From contig JAPULF010000104.1 in assembly GCA_027295245.1 (NCBI GenBank), forward strand, positions 1 through 5,434: DNA of 5,434 nucleotides, read 5' to 3'. This document shows positions 1-5,434 of the stretch, piece after piece. Position 1 is the first letter of the stretch. Each line of letters starts with the position of its first letter. The notes beneath the pieces are model-generated. The model saw only the letters and a program-made list of their open reading frames with translations, was not told the origin of the DNA and did not search any database. Made by a program: the position numbers and the translations under genes. Source of the DNA: Planctomycetota bacterium (GTDB lineage: Bacteria > Planctomycetota > Phycisphaerae > UBA1845 > UTPLA1).

Positions 1-354
1 TCCTGAGCAGGGAACGACTAGGCCCCGGGCACGAACTGTTCCGCCTACGCCACGCCCTCCCTGAAAAGACCTATTGACCGCCTGATCCAAGAAAAGAACG
101 GGCGCCATCTCGATTCCCGGTGGACATCGGGATGTAGATGCAAAAATCAGGCGCGCCGTGCGGGCGAACCGAAAACTCGATAGCCGTTGCGGCTCCAGTC
201 TTCAACCGGTGGAAATCGGTCGCTGCGCTCTTGTCCGGGCCGCGACCCGAAGGGTGCGCGTAACACTCAGCAAGTTCCACGGCCTGCGGAACTCGACGGC
301 GCGCTTATTCCTCATGCAAAAAAACAATCGCGAGATTCACTTTTCGACTCGACT
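1..354. other. Spacer with no supported gene
   Basis: This stretch lies downstream of the minus-strand glycosyltransferase gene and I see no convincing gene in it. Open frames are short, overlap one another on both strands and show no motif I know. One plus-strand frame is open from base 3 to a TGA at 75-77 and could be the last 24 codons of a gene entering from the left, but so short a tail cannot be judged. No tRNA-like cloverleaf or TTC-arm consensus was found by eye. The only structural candidate is the weak terminator at 318-337, listed separately. Confidence 0.5.
318..337 (-). terminator. Possible weak terminator after the glycosyltransferase gene
   Basis: Read on the minus strand, about 17 bases after the TAG stop of the glycosyltransferase gene, there is a short AATC-TCGC-GATT hairpin followed by G and seven T residues (the A7 run at 318-324 on the plus strand). 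The T tract is good, but the stem has only four base pairs and is AT-rich, so termination would be inefficient unless more upstream bases take part. It is placed where the hldE-glycosyltransferase transcript should end. Confidence 0.35.
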
Positions 355-1068
355 CTAGTTGGATTGTCGTCCATCCCGAATCTGCCGCCGCAACTTGAAC
401 AACTCGTAAAACGCCTTCAGGATCACGGCCGGGTTTGCCCCCGTTTGCCGTCCGGCCTTGCGCGGATAGTGATTGACGCCCGTCTCCACGATCCGCAGGC
501 CTTGCCGTGCCGCCTTGGCGAGCAGCTCGGTGCTGATGAGGGCGCCCTCGCTTTGCAGTTCGATTCCGTCGATCAGCGACTTGGGCAAGAGCTTGAACGC
601 GCAGTCGATATCGCGCACCGTGAGCCCGAAGACGGCCCGCACGAGAACGCCCCATGCCCGGGCGTTCAACACGCGCAAGAACGAGTCCGCCCGCTTCATG
701 CGGTAGCCTACCGCGAAGTCTCCCCGATCGAGCAATTCGATCAGCTTCGGCACCTCGCCAATGTCGAACTGCCCGTCCCCGTCGGTGAAGAAGATCCACT
801 CCATGCGGGCTTCGGTGAGCCCCCGGGCGACCGCGCCGCCGTAGCCTCGGTTGGGCCGGTTATGCACCGCCCGCACCTCGGGGATTTCCGCGGCTAGTTG
901 GTCGGCGATCTGGCCCGTGCGGTCTCGGCTGCCGTCGTTCACGATAATGATTTCAAATGAATCGGCGAATTGCGGGGCGGCCTCGAGCGCCGCGCGCGTC
1001 ACCCGCTCGACGTTCTGGGCTTCGTTATAGCACGGGAAGAAAATAGACAGTGAAGACAATCGATTCAT
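355..1068 (-). CDS. Family 2 glycosyltransferase, dolichol-phosphate mannose synthase-like
   Basis: This 237-residue protein is a GT-A fold family 2 glycosyltransferase. Visible motifs in order are FPCYNE (11-16) with the N-terminal nucleotide-binding strand, VNDGSRDRT (43-51), the RPNRGYGGA segment (71-79), the acidic metal/nucleotide-sugar site FTDGDGQFD (94-102), VRDIDCAFKL (151-160) and HYPRKAGRQTG (200-210). The set matches DPM1/polyprenyl-phosphate sugar synthase-like enzymes, which move a sugar from a nucleotide donor to a lipid phosphate at the inner face of the cytoplasmic membrane; donor and acceptor cannot be read from sequence. No C-terminal transmembrane helices follow the catalytic domain, unlike longer GtrB-type relatives, so it is probably soluble or peripheral. 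The ATG at 1068 puts the first motif where the family has it, but no clear Shine-Dalgarno sequence precedes it. It lies 41 bases behind hldE on the same strand, so it is probably cotranscribed and may act in envelope glycan assembly (inference). Confidence 0.9.
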   Translation of the reverse strand: MNRLSSLSIFFPCYNEAQNVERVTRAALEAAPQFADSFEIIIVNDGSRDRTGQIADQLAAEIPEVRAVHNRPNRGYGGAVARGLTEARMEWIFFTDGDGQFDIGEVPKLIELLDRGDFAVGYRMKRADSFLRVLNARAWGVLVRAVFGLTVRDIDCAFKLLPKSLIDGIELQSEGALISTELLAKAARQGLRIVETGVNHYPRKAGRQTGANPAVILKAFYELFKLRRQIRDGRQSN

Positions 1069-1099
1069 CGTTGCAGCCGCCGCGGTTCAGACAAACGCC

Positions 1100-1130
1100 C
1101 GACGGCCGACTACGCGTCGACCGGCCGTCG
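1100..1130 (-). repeat. 9-bp inverted repeat across the hldE stop
   Basis: CGACGGCCG at 1100-1108 is the exact reverse complement of CGGCCGTCG at 1122-1130, with a 13-base loop that contains the hldE TAG stop (1110-1112). In the minus-strand transcript this would make a GC-rich hairpin right at the hldE/glycosyltransferase junction. The following bases (GGCGTTTGT) have only a short T run, so a full terminator is unlikely. Attenuation, RNA processing or protection of the upstream message end are possible roles, all inferred. GC-rich DNA yields such pairs by chance at some rate. Confidence 0.4.
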
Positions 1131-2597
1131 AATCCGATCGATCAACCCCGTCGTGCTCTGTCCCGCCACCACCGGAAACAACACGACCTTGCCGCCATTT
1201 GCCTTCACGAAGGCCTCGCCGGCGATGAACTTGCCGGCATAGTCCTCGCCCTTCACCAACACTTCAGGGCGAACGGACTCGATCAACGCCTGCGGCGTGT
1301 CCTCGTCAAACAAGACAACATAGTCGATGTCGGCCAGCGAGGCCAAGACCTCCGCGCGGGCATCCTGCGATACGATCGGCCGATCTTCCGCCTTGTCCTG
1401 ACGGCGAACGGAGGCATCCGAGTTCAATCCCACGACGACGATGTCCGCGTGCTGCTTGCAAAACGCAAAACTCCGCACGTGGCCTACGTGCAGCAAATCA
1501 AAACACCCGTTCGTAAAGGCCACCGTCTCTCCGCGAGCCTTGCGCCGGTCCAGTTCGGGCAGCAAATCACCCACCGCGCGTATCTTGCCCAGCTCCTTGT
1601 GATGTTCCGTCAGAAGCTCGCCGATGATTTCGTCGCGGGTCACCGGCACGCAGCCGAACTTCTCTACCTCCAATCCGCCGACAACATTCGCAAGCGTGAC
1701 CGCTTGGCGCATCGAGGCGCCTGCGGCGGTCGCCACCGCGATCGCCGCGAGCACCGCGTCGCCGGCGCCGGTTACGTCGTAAACGTCGCGCGGCTTTGTC
1801 GGAATGTGCTCGAACCCGCCGTCCGCCGATATCAAGGCCGCCCCGTGGGCGTCCAGGGTTACGCAGACGCACTCCGATCCGCAGGCTTCTCGAATTCGCC
1901 CGGCGGATTCTCGAACCGCGTCGATATCCATCAGGCGGCGGCCGATGAGTCGTTCCGTCTCGGTTCGATTGGGTGTGACAATGGTGGCCCCGGCATACAG
2001 GTCGTAGTTATCGATCGGCGCGGGGTCGACCAAGACGGGAATGCCGCGGACCTTGCCCGCCTCGATGATCGACCCCATCAGCGACGACGATACCACACCC
2101 TTGCAATAGTCTTCGATGCAGATCGCGGCACACGACCCCACGAGGGCCGCGATTCGATCTTGCAATTCGCCGGTTGTCGCCGCGTCGACCGGGTCCGTAA
2201 TCTCGTCATCCACCCGAATCAACTGCTGACGGTGACGGTGTTGGGCAAGCCCCACCAGCCGTGTCTTCTCGGTGGTCGGACGGCCATCGACCCGAACAAG
2301 CCCGGAGGGGTCGGCGCCGACGCGGTTCAGCAGGTCATCCATCAATTCGGAGTTGGCATCCCGGCCGACGATTCCTACGCAATGGGGCACGCACCCCAAC
2401 GCCGCGATGTCAGCCGCTACCGAACCCGCCCCTCCCACGGTCGCCTCCCGCCGAACGACCCGTATGACCGGGACCGGGGCCTCCGGACTGATCCGCTCGG
2501 CGTCGCCGTAGAGATAGCGATCGATCATAAAGTCCCCCACGACAAGCACATGCCGGCCGTGTGCGGCTTCGATCAAGTCACAGAGTTGTTGCCACAT
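1110..2597 (-). CDS. hldE: Bifunctional D-glycero-beta-D-manno-heptose-7-phosphate kinase / heptose-1-phosphate adenylyltransferase
   Basis: The 495-residue protein carries both activities of ADP-heptose synthesis for the LPS inner core. It phosphorylates heptose 7-phosphate at C1 and, after removal of the 7-phosphate by a separate phosphatase, adenylates heptose 1-phosphate. Residues 1 to about 330 form a PfkB/ribokinase-type kinase: GDFMIDRY (21-28), RISPEAPVPV (35-44), VGGAGS (54-59), TPNRTE (208-213) and the DVTGAGD signature (274-280), whose last Asp is the expected catalytic base. Residues about 355-495 form a cytidylyltransferase-like nucleotidyltransferase: FTNGCFDLLHVGH (361-373), LNSDASVRR (391-399), LVKGEDY (447-453) and GQSTT (479-483). 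Length and domain order match the fused enterobacterial enzyme (about 477 residues); many bacteria split it into two genes. The ATG at 2597 has AGGAA five bases upstream. gmhA, gmhB and hldD are not in the window. No disrupted motif is seen. Confidence 0.95.
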   Translation of the reverse strand: MWQQLCDLIEAAHGRHVLVVGDFMIDRYLYGDAERISPEAPVPVIRVVRREATVGGAGSVAADIAALGCVPHCVGIVGRDANSELMDDLLNRVGADPSGLVRVDGRPTTEKTRLVGLAQHRHRQQLIRVDDEITDPVDAATTGELQDRIAALVGSCAAICIEDYCKGVVSSSLMGSIIEAGKVRGIPVLVDPAPIDNYDLYAGATIVTPNRTETERLIGRRLMDIDAVRESAGRIREACGSECVCVTLDAHGAALISADGGFEHIPTKPRDVYDVTGAGDAVLAAIAVATAAGASMRQAVTLANVVGGLEVEKFGCVPVTRDEIIGELLTEHHKELGKIRAVGDLLPELDRRKARGETVAFTNGCFDLLHVGHVRSFAFCKQHADIVVVGLNSDASVRRQDKAEDRPIVSQDARAEVLASLADIDYVVLFDEDTPQALIESVRPEVLVKGEDYAGKFIAGEAFVKANGGKVVLFPVVAGQSTTGLIDRIRRPVDA

Positions 2598-2602
2598 GGG
2601 GG

Positions 2603-2607
2603 TTCCT
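2603..2607 (-). promoter_or_regulatory. Ribosome binding site of hldE
   Basis: Read on the minus strand, AGGAA stands five bases before the ATG at 2597. This supports that start, which also places the GDFMIDRY kinase motif at residue 21, as expected for the family. Confidence 0.6.
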
Positions 2608-2907
2608 GTCTGAGATCGGCGGGCAGGGCGATCCTAGCGTTCGCGTGCGACCGGATCAAGCGATTGTTGAGCCTGATATCCGGTGTGTCGCCGGCGTTGA
2701 TCCTCAGCCGCAATATCCTTATGGACATTATGTTAAACGCAAAAACGCGAGCATATTCGATCTCGCTCCCACCGAAGCCGTGCATGGCAGTACTGTAATA
2801 AACGATTGGCCCGATATCTTCTTCAAGCCCTACGCATTCACAAGCCGAATTATCGAGTAGCCGTATATTCTCGGACGCTTGGACACACAACTATGTGCGC
2901 CTATGGA

Positions 2908-2928
2908 TCATAACATCATTTGTCATAA
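2908..2928 (+). repeat. Direct repeat TCATAA in the ParA-like gene promoter
   Basis: TCATAA occurs at 2908-2913 and again at 2923-2928, 15 bases start to start, and the second copy overlaps the proposed -10 element. A pair of short repeats at this place could be an operator half-site pair, for instance for self-regulation as known in some ParA systems, but the motif is short and AT-rich and may be chance. Confidence 0.25.
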
Positions 2929-2929
2929 T
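2921..2929 (+). promoter_or_regulatory. Candidate extended -10 promoter of the ParA-like gene
   Basis: TGTCATAAT matches the extended -10 pattern TGn-TATAAT with one mismatch in the hexamer. Transcription would begin near 2936, giving a leader of roughly 17 bases that contains the ribosome binding site. No good -35 hexamer is present at the usual distance, which extended -10 promoters can tolerate. Planctomycete promoter consensus is poorly defined, so this stays tentative. Confidence 0.35.
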
Positions 2930-2937
2930 ATTTTACC

Positions 2938-2943
2938 GAGGAA
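2938..2943 (+). promoter_or_regulatory. Ribosome binding site of the ParA-like gene
   Basis: GAGGAA lies nine bases before the ATG at 2953. It fixes this start, which also gives the very short N-terminus before the Walker A motif that is normal for Soj/ParA proteins without an N-terminal DNA-binding extension. Confidence 0.7.
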
Positions 2944-2952
2944 AAATATCCG

Positions 2953-4179
2953 ATGCGGATAGTCGCCGTTGCAAATCAAAAAGGTGGTTGTGGCAAGACC
3001 ACCGTGATCATCAACCTCGCCGCTTGTCTGGCAAGGGACGGATTGCGCGTCCTTGTGATCGACCTGGATCCGCAGGGCCATTGCGCCCTCGGGCTCGCCG
3101 TTCCCGAGGAACAGATCGAACACAGCATCGCCGACGTTCTCCTTGCAACCCATGAAGGCAAAAAGGGCGACCTTGCCCGCGTTACGTGGCAGATTTCCAG
3201 CAACTTCGACCTGATTCCATCTCGGCTCGACCTATCCAAACTCGAACAGCGCCTGGCAGGTGTCGAAGGGCGGCAACACTATCTGGATCGAGCCATCGAA
3301 CCGATCCGAGAAAAATACGACTTCATCGTTATCGATACGCCCCCGACGGTCGGCTTCCTCACCGAGAGCGCGCTTAACGCCGCGACCGATGTCGTGGTGC
3401 CGGTCGACACCGGGTACTTTTCGTTGCAGGGCCTTTCGAAGCAACTCGACGCCATCCGCGACCTGCGGGCGGGCGCCGGCCGGACGATCACGTTGCGAAT
3501 CCTGGCCAACCTGTACGACGTTCGCACCAAGCTGGGTCGCGAGATACTCGCGGAGCTACGAAAGCGACACGGCGACGCAATGTTCTCGAGCTTTATCAAC
3601 TTCAACACCAAGCTCAAGGAGAGCACGAGCCTGGGCCAGCCCATCACGGAGTACGATCCCGCCAGCATGGGATGTCGCGACTTTGTTCGATTCGCCCGCG
3701 AAATCATCTCGACGATGGACAGCAAGCCTCTCGTTCCGGCGGGTCTGCTGGAACAGGCCGACGCCCTCGCGGACAACGCCAACAAACTGCTCGCAACGTC
3801 CAAGACACTACTGGGCAACGACCGCCTGACGCCGCCGGAGAAACGGCCCGAGACCGTCTCCGCATCCACGCCCGAAGAGACCGCTCGGAAGATCGCCGCG
3901 ATCTACGGAGCCCATCTCGTAAAAGGCGGCGTCGAGTTCTTGATCGAGGCCCGCGGGGCCCACTCGGTTCGGCTGGCCGGCGACTTCAACGCTTGGCGGC
4001 CCGAACAGACCCCGATGTCCCCGTTGCGAGACGGCATCTATCAGGTCATCCTGCCGCTGTCACCCGGACGCTACCGTTATCGCTACGTCATCGACGGCAC
4101 GTGGCGAAACGACCCCGCCAACGGAAACGTCGAAACCAACCCCTACGGCGAACTGAACAGCGTGGTCGAAGTCGGCTAA
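2953..4179 (+). CDS. ParA/Soj-family ATPase fused to a C-terminal CBM48 (AMPK-beta-like) glycogen-binding domain
   Basis: Residues 1 to about 258 are a complete ParA/MinD-type ATPase: deviant Walker A KGGCGKTT (10-17, with signature Lys10 and Lys15), switch region VIDLDPQGH (35-43), Walker B FIVIDTPP (124-131) and a Soj-like C-terminal part with GQPITEYDPASMGCRDF (228-244). Such ATPases dimerise on ATP, often bind the nucleoid, and position plasmids, chromosomes or protein cargo. A linker (about 259-325) leads to a CBM48/early-set E module (about 326-408): VRLAGDFNAW (339-348), GIYQVILPL (361-369), YRYRYVIDGTW (374-384), NDP (386-388) and NPYGELNSVVEV (396-407). Compared from memory with the AMPK-beta module, Trp348, Arg377, Trp384 and Asn402 sit where carbohydrate-contacting Trp, Lys, Trp and Asn occur, so glycan binding may be retained. 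No ParB gene adjoins it. It is divergent from hldE and followed by a terminator, suggesting its own transcript. Positioning of a glycogen-like cargo is my inference; the frame is continuous, so the fusion is not a frameshift artefact of two genes. Confidence 0.9.
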   Translation: MRIVAVANQKGGCGKTTVIINLAACLARDGLRVLVIDLDPQGHCALGLAVPEEQIEHSIADVLLATHEGKKGDLARVTWQISSNFDLIPSRLDLSKLEQRLAGVEGRQHYLDRAIEPIREKYDFIVIDTPPTVGFLTESALNAATDVVVPVDTGYFSLQGLSKQLDAIRDLRAGAGRTITLRILANLYDVRTKLGREILAELRKRHGDAMFSSFINFNTKLKESTSLGQPITEYDPASMGCRDFVRFAREIISTMDSKPLVPAGLLEQADALADNANKLLATSKTLLGNDRLTPPEKRPETVSASTPEETARKIAAIYGAHLVKGGVEFLIEARGAHSVRLAGDFNAWRPEQTPMSPLRDGIYQVILPLSPGRYRYRYVIDGTWRNDPANGNVETNPYGELNSVVEVG

Positions 4180-4541
4180 ATCGCGCCTTTGAACGGCGTC
4201 GGCTCAGACCCGAGGGCTGCGAGCCGGCTTGGCCGCCACACGGGGCATTGCGATGCCGGGCCCGGTGTGGCTTTTCTCCGGGCGGACCCTCATCTACCCC
4301 AAAAACGCGTCTGTCGGGGCCATTTGTCCATGAATGACGACCCGTCAAGCCCGTGCATTCTGTTGCTTCGTCCAAGTTCGTGTCGGGCATTTGCGACAAA
4401 ATTCAAGATTCTTCGTTGCGCGGCCTCCCGGGACACGACTAAGGATTCAGGTTGAGTATCTCCCCGGCAAGCCCGGGACCGGAAACGGAATTTCGCGACG
4501 AATCTTCGAACATCGGGTAGTATAGACAGGTATAGCAACCG
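4180..4541. other. Spacer between the ParA-CBM48 gene and the sigma factor gene
   Basis: This 362-base spacer has no supported gene. Its first third holds hairpins: GGCTC/GAGCC (4201-4205 with 4221-4225) and the stronger terminator-like hairpin at 4235-4277. A smaller CCCGG/CCGGG stem (4463-4467 with 4473-4477) has no T tract. The last 40 bases are AT-richer and contain TATAGA (4521-4526) and TATAGC (4531-4536) ten bases apart, possible -10 elements for the sigma factor gene, but with no recognisable -35. A GAAC at 4508-4511 resembles the -35 core of some ECF promoters, without a matching -10, so self-regulation is not shown. Confidence 0.5.
4235..4277 (+). terminator. Rho-independent terminator after the ParA-CBM48 gene
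   Basis: GCCACAC (4235-4241) pairs with GTGTGGC (4265-4271), and inner GCAT/ATGC pairs close a TGCG loop, with unpaired G/C bases between. The stem is followed at once by TTTTCT (4272-4277). It begins 55 bases after the ParA-CBM48 stop. The short T run makes it moderate in strength. It could instead be a copy of an extragenic palindrome family. Confidence 0.55.
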
Positions 4542-5183
4542 ATGTACGGAGCCGAGTCCATTAACGACGAAACGGTGCGCGCGGCAGTCCAGGGCGTTGC
4601 TTCTGAGCGCGACAAGGTCCTGGAAGCCCTCGCGTCGCAGGTGCGCGCGATGATCACCATTCGGCTTTCGCCAACACCGGCTCAATTCCACGCGGTCGAG
4701 GACCTCGCCCAACAATCGCTCATCGCGCTTTCAGAGGGCCTGACCCAATTGCGTGACGCCCGCGTCACCACCTTGAAATCGTTCGCCTCGGTGGTTGTGG
4801 GGCGGAAGGTCGCGGATTTCCTCCGGCAGAACAACAACTCAAAACCGCGCTCCCTTGATTCGCACGACGGGTCTCTCCCGGACGGTTCCGCCTTCGGCCC
4901 GCTCCGAGAAATCCTGCCGGCCAGTACGATATCGCCGCGGAGCCTGGCGGTGCGGGCGGACGCAATTCGACAGGTCGTCTCCGAACTCGGGCGACTCAAG
5001 CGGAACTATCGCGAAATAATCACGTTTGCCTTTTTCGATCAGTTGCCGGTGAACGAGATCTCCGAGCGTATGGAAATGACAAGGCCCGCCGCGTCGATGC
5101 TGCTCGTTCGGGCGGTGAAGACGCTGCGGCGGAATATCACCGGGTCCAGCAAGGTGTATTCGAATCGTGCACGCAAACCCTAA
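4542..5183 (+). CDS. ECF-type RNA polymerase sigma factor
   Basis: The 213-residue protein has the two-domain plan of an ECF (group 4) sigma factor, which directs RNA polymerase to a small regulon. Sigma region 2 lies at about 22-97, with VEDLAQQSLIALSEGL (52-67) as the core-binding region 2.2 helix and FASVVVGRKVADFLRQ (81-96) as the 2.3-2.4 helix that meets the -10 DNA. A linker of about 40 residues, rich in Ser, Pro and Asp, follows. Sigma region 4 (about 141-199) holds LGRLKRNYREII and a helix-turn-helix around LPVNEISERMEMTRPAASM (168-186) for -35 recognition. Its place directly before a Ser/Thr kinase gene is typical of planctomycete sigma/kinase pairs. No anti-sigma factor gene with a membrane helix is seen beside it, so control through the kinase is plausible (inference). 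The ATG at 4542 has only a weak AGG eleven bases upstream. Sequence similarity of these factors is low, so the subgroup is not assigned. Confidence 0.87.
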   Translation: MYGAESINDETVRAAVQGVASERDKVLEALASQVRAMITIRLSPTPAQFHAVEDLAQQSLIALSEGLTQLRDARVTTLKSFASVVVGRKVADFLRQNNNSKPRSLDSHDGSLPDGSAFGPLREILPASTISPRSLAVRADAIRQVVSELGRLKRNYREIITFAFFDQLPVNEISERMEMTRPAASMLLVRAVKTLRRNITGSSKVYSNRARKP

Positions 5184-5434
5184 CGACGACCCTTCGTTCG
5201 ATCTTCCAGACCGTGTCGAACATGCCCTTCATTCCTTTTGGCAAGGATCGTCTCGCGAGTTCGACCGTTTGCTTTCCGATGGCAACGGCGACGACTCCGC
5301 CGTCTGTGGACTCCTCGCCGGCCTCATCGACGAACACGCGCACGTCCTGGAGGTCCCGGATCGCATCGGCGACTATGCGATCGCGCAGCAGATCGGCCGC
5401 GGCGGCATGGCGACCGTTTACGAGGCCAAACAGG
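5167..5434 (+). CDS. Hanks-type serine/threonine protein kinase, N-terminal part (cut by window end)
   Basis: A frame opening with GTG at 5167 runs without a stop to the window edge, giving 89 residues. After about 65 residues of polar N-terminal sequence comes IGDYAIAQQIGRGGMATVYE: the lead-in strand and glycine-rich ATP loop (subdomain I, G77-R-G-G-M-A-T-V84) of bacterial Ser/Thr kinases of the PknB/Hanks type. The catalytic Lys, HRD and DFG motifs would lie beyond the edge, so activity and any membrane or sensor domain cannot be judged. The GTG lies within the end of the sigma factor gene, 17 bases of overlap in another frame, with AAGG (5151-5154) twelve bases upstream as a distant ribosome binding site; translation is probably coupled to the sigma gene. 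No ATG in this frame occurs before the glycine loop, which favours the GTG. Confidence 0.85.
   Translation, partial: MHANPNDDPSFDLPDRVEHALHSFWQGSSREFDRLLSDGNGDDSAVCGLLAGLIDEHAHVLEVPDRIGDYAIAQQIGRGGMATVYEAKQ

Larger units (their letters stand above)
2598..2952. other. Divergent AT-richer spacer between hldE and parA-CBM48
   Basis: These 355 bases separate the divergent hldE and ParA-like genes and should hold both promoters. The half next to the ParA-like gene (about 2710-2952) is clearly richer in A and T than the flanking genes. The hldE side has a CATAAT on the minus strand (plus-strand ATTATG at 2727-2732) that could be a -10 element, but no fitting -35 was found. The other side carries the extended -10 and TCATAA repeats listed separately. 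Open frames cross the spacer on both strands but lack motifs, overlap the 5' end of hldE and have no credible ribosome binding site, so I do not call a gene. Confidence 0.5.

Noticed and set aside
3..77. Possible C-terminal tail of a plus-strand gene entering from the left edge
   Set aside because: Only 24 codons are visible, without any motif; the neighbouring sequence would be needed to decide.
246..265. Weak likeness between GACCCGAAGGGTGCG in the left spacer and GACCCGAGGGCTGCG near 4207
   Set aside because: The match is about 13 of 15 bases in GC-rich DNA and does not extend into the flanks, so a dispersed repeat is not supported.
71..280. Minus-strand open frame of 69 codons in the left spacer
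   Set aside because: No family resemblance that I can name, no ribosome binding site, and overlapping frames of similar quality on the other strand.
187..897. Long plus-strand open frame of 236 codons
   Set aside because: It lies mostly antisense to the glycosyltransferase gene, has no recognisable motif and no ribosome binding site; it is a GC-driven shadow frame.
1050..2798. Plus-strand open frame of 582 codons antisense to hldE
   Set aside because: Although longer than hldE, its translation is low-complexity in Arg/His/Asp and has no domain, while the minus strand shows every HldE motif in order. Long antisense frames are common over GC-rich genes.
2561..2860. Plus-strand open frame of 99 codons before the ParA-like gene
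   Set aside because: It starts inside antisense hldE, shows no motif and no convincing start signal. Its translation in the AT-richer part looks protein-like in places, so a decayed gene cannot be wholly excluded, but nothing supports one.
2573..2890. Minus-strand open frame of 105 codons in the spacer upstream of hldE
   Set aside because: It overlaps the 5' end of hldE, has no clear ribosome binding site or known motif, and covers the region where hldE's promoter should be.
1..5434. CRISPR arrays, insertion sequences, tRNA or rRNA genes
   Set aside because: No regularly spaced repeats, no transposase frame or terminal inverted repeats, and no cloverleaf or rRNA segments were seen on either strand.

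Overview
The window looks like chromosomal DNA from a GC-rich Gram-negative-type bacterium, most probably a member of the Planctomycetota (inferred from gene content only). The pointers are a small ECF-type sigma factor gene running directly into a Hanks-type serine/threonine kinase gene, an arrangement common in planctomycetes, together with an ADP-heptose (LPS core) gene and high GC in the genes with more AT-rich spacers. There are five genes: two on the minus strand and three on the plus strand.

Layout: bases 1-354 hold no gene I can support and lie downstream of the minus-strand pair. That pair reads leftward: hldE (2597 to 1110), the bifunctional heptose-7-phosphate kinase/heptose-1-phosphate adenylyltransferase, then a family 2 glycosyltransferase of the dolichol-phosphate-mannose-synthase type (1068 to 355). 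They are 41 bases apart and probably cotranscribed, with a 9-bp inverted repeat across the hldE stop. An AT-richer spacer (2598-2952) separates them from a divergent plus-strand gene at 2953-4179. It encodes a ParA/Soj-type ATPase that carries a C-terminal CBM48/AMPK-beta-like glycogen-binding domain, an unusual fusion and the most interesting item here. A hairpin followed by TTTT (4235-4277) closes this transcript. After another spacer come the ECF-type sigma factor (4542-5183) and, overlapping its end by 17 bases in another frame, the start of a serine/threonine kinase (5167 to beyond the window edge).

How the genes may work together: hldE and the glycosyltransferase fit a cell-envelope glycan pathway. 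The sigma factor and kinase fit a signalling pair in which the kinase may control the sigma factor. The ParA-CBM48 protein may couple a ParA-type positioning ATPase to an alpha-glucan such as a glycogen granule. This is a hypothesis from domain architecture only; no ParB, glycogen synthase or other glycogen gene lies in the window.
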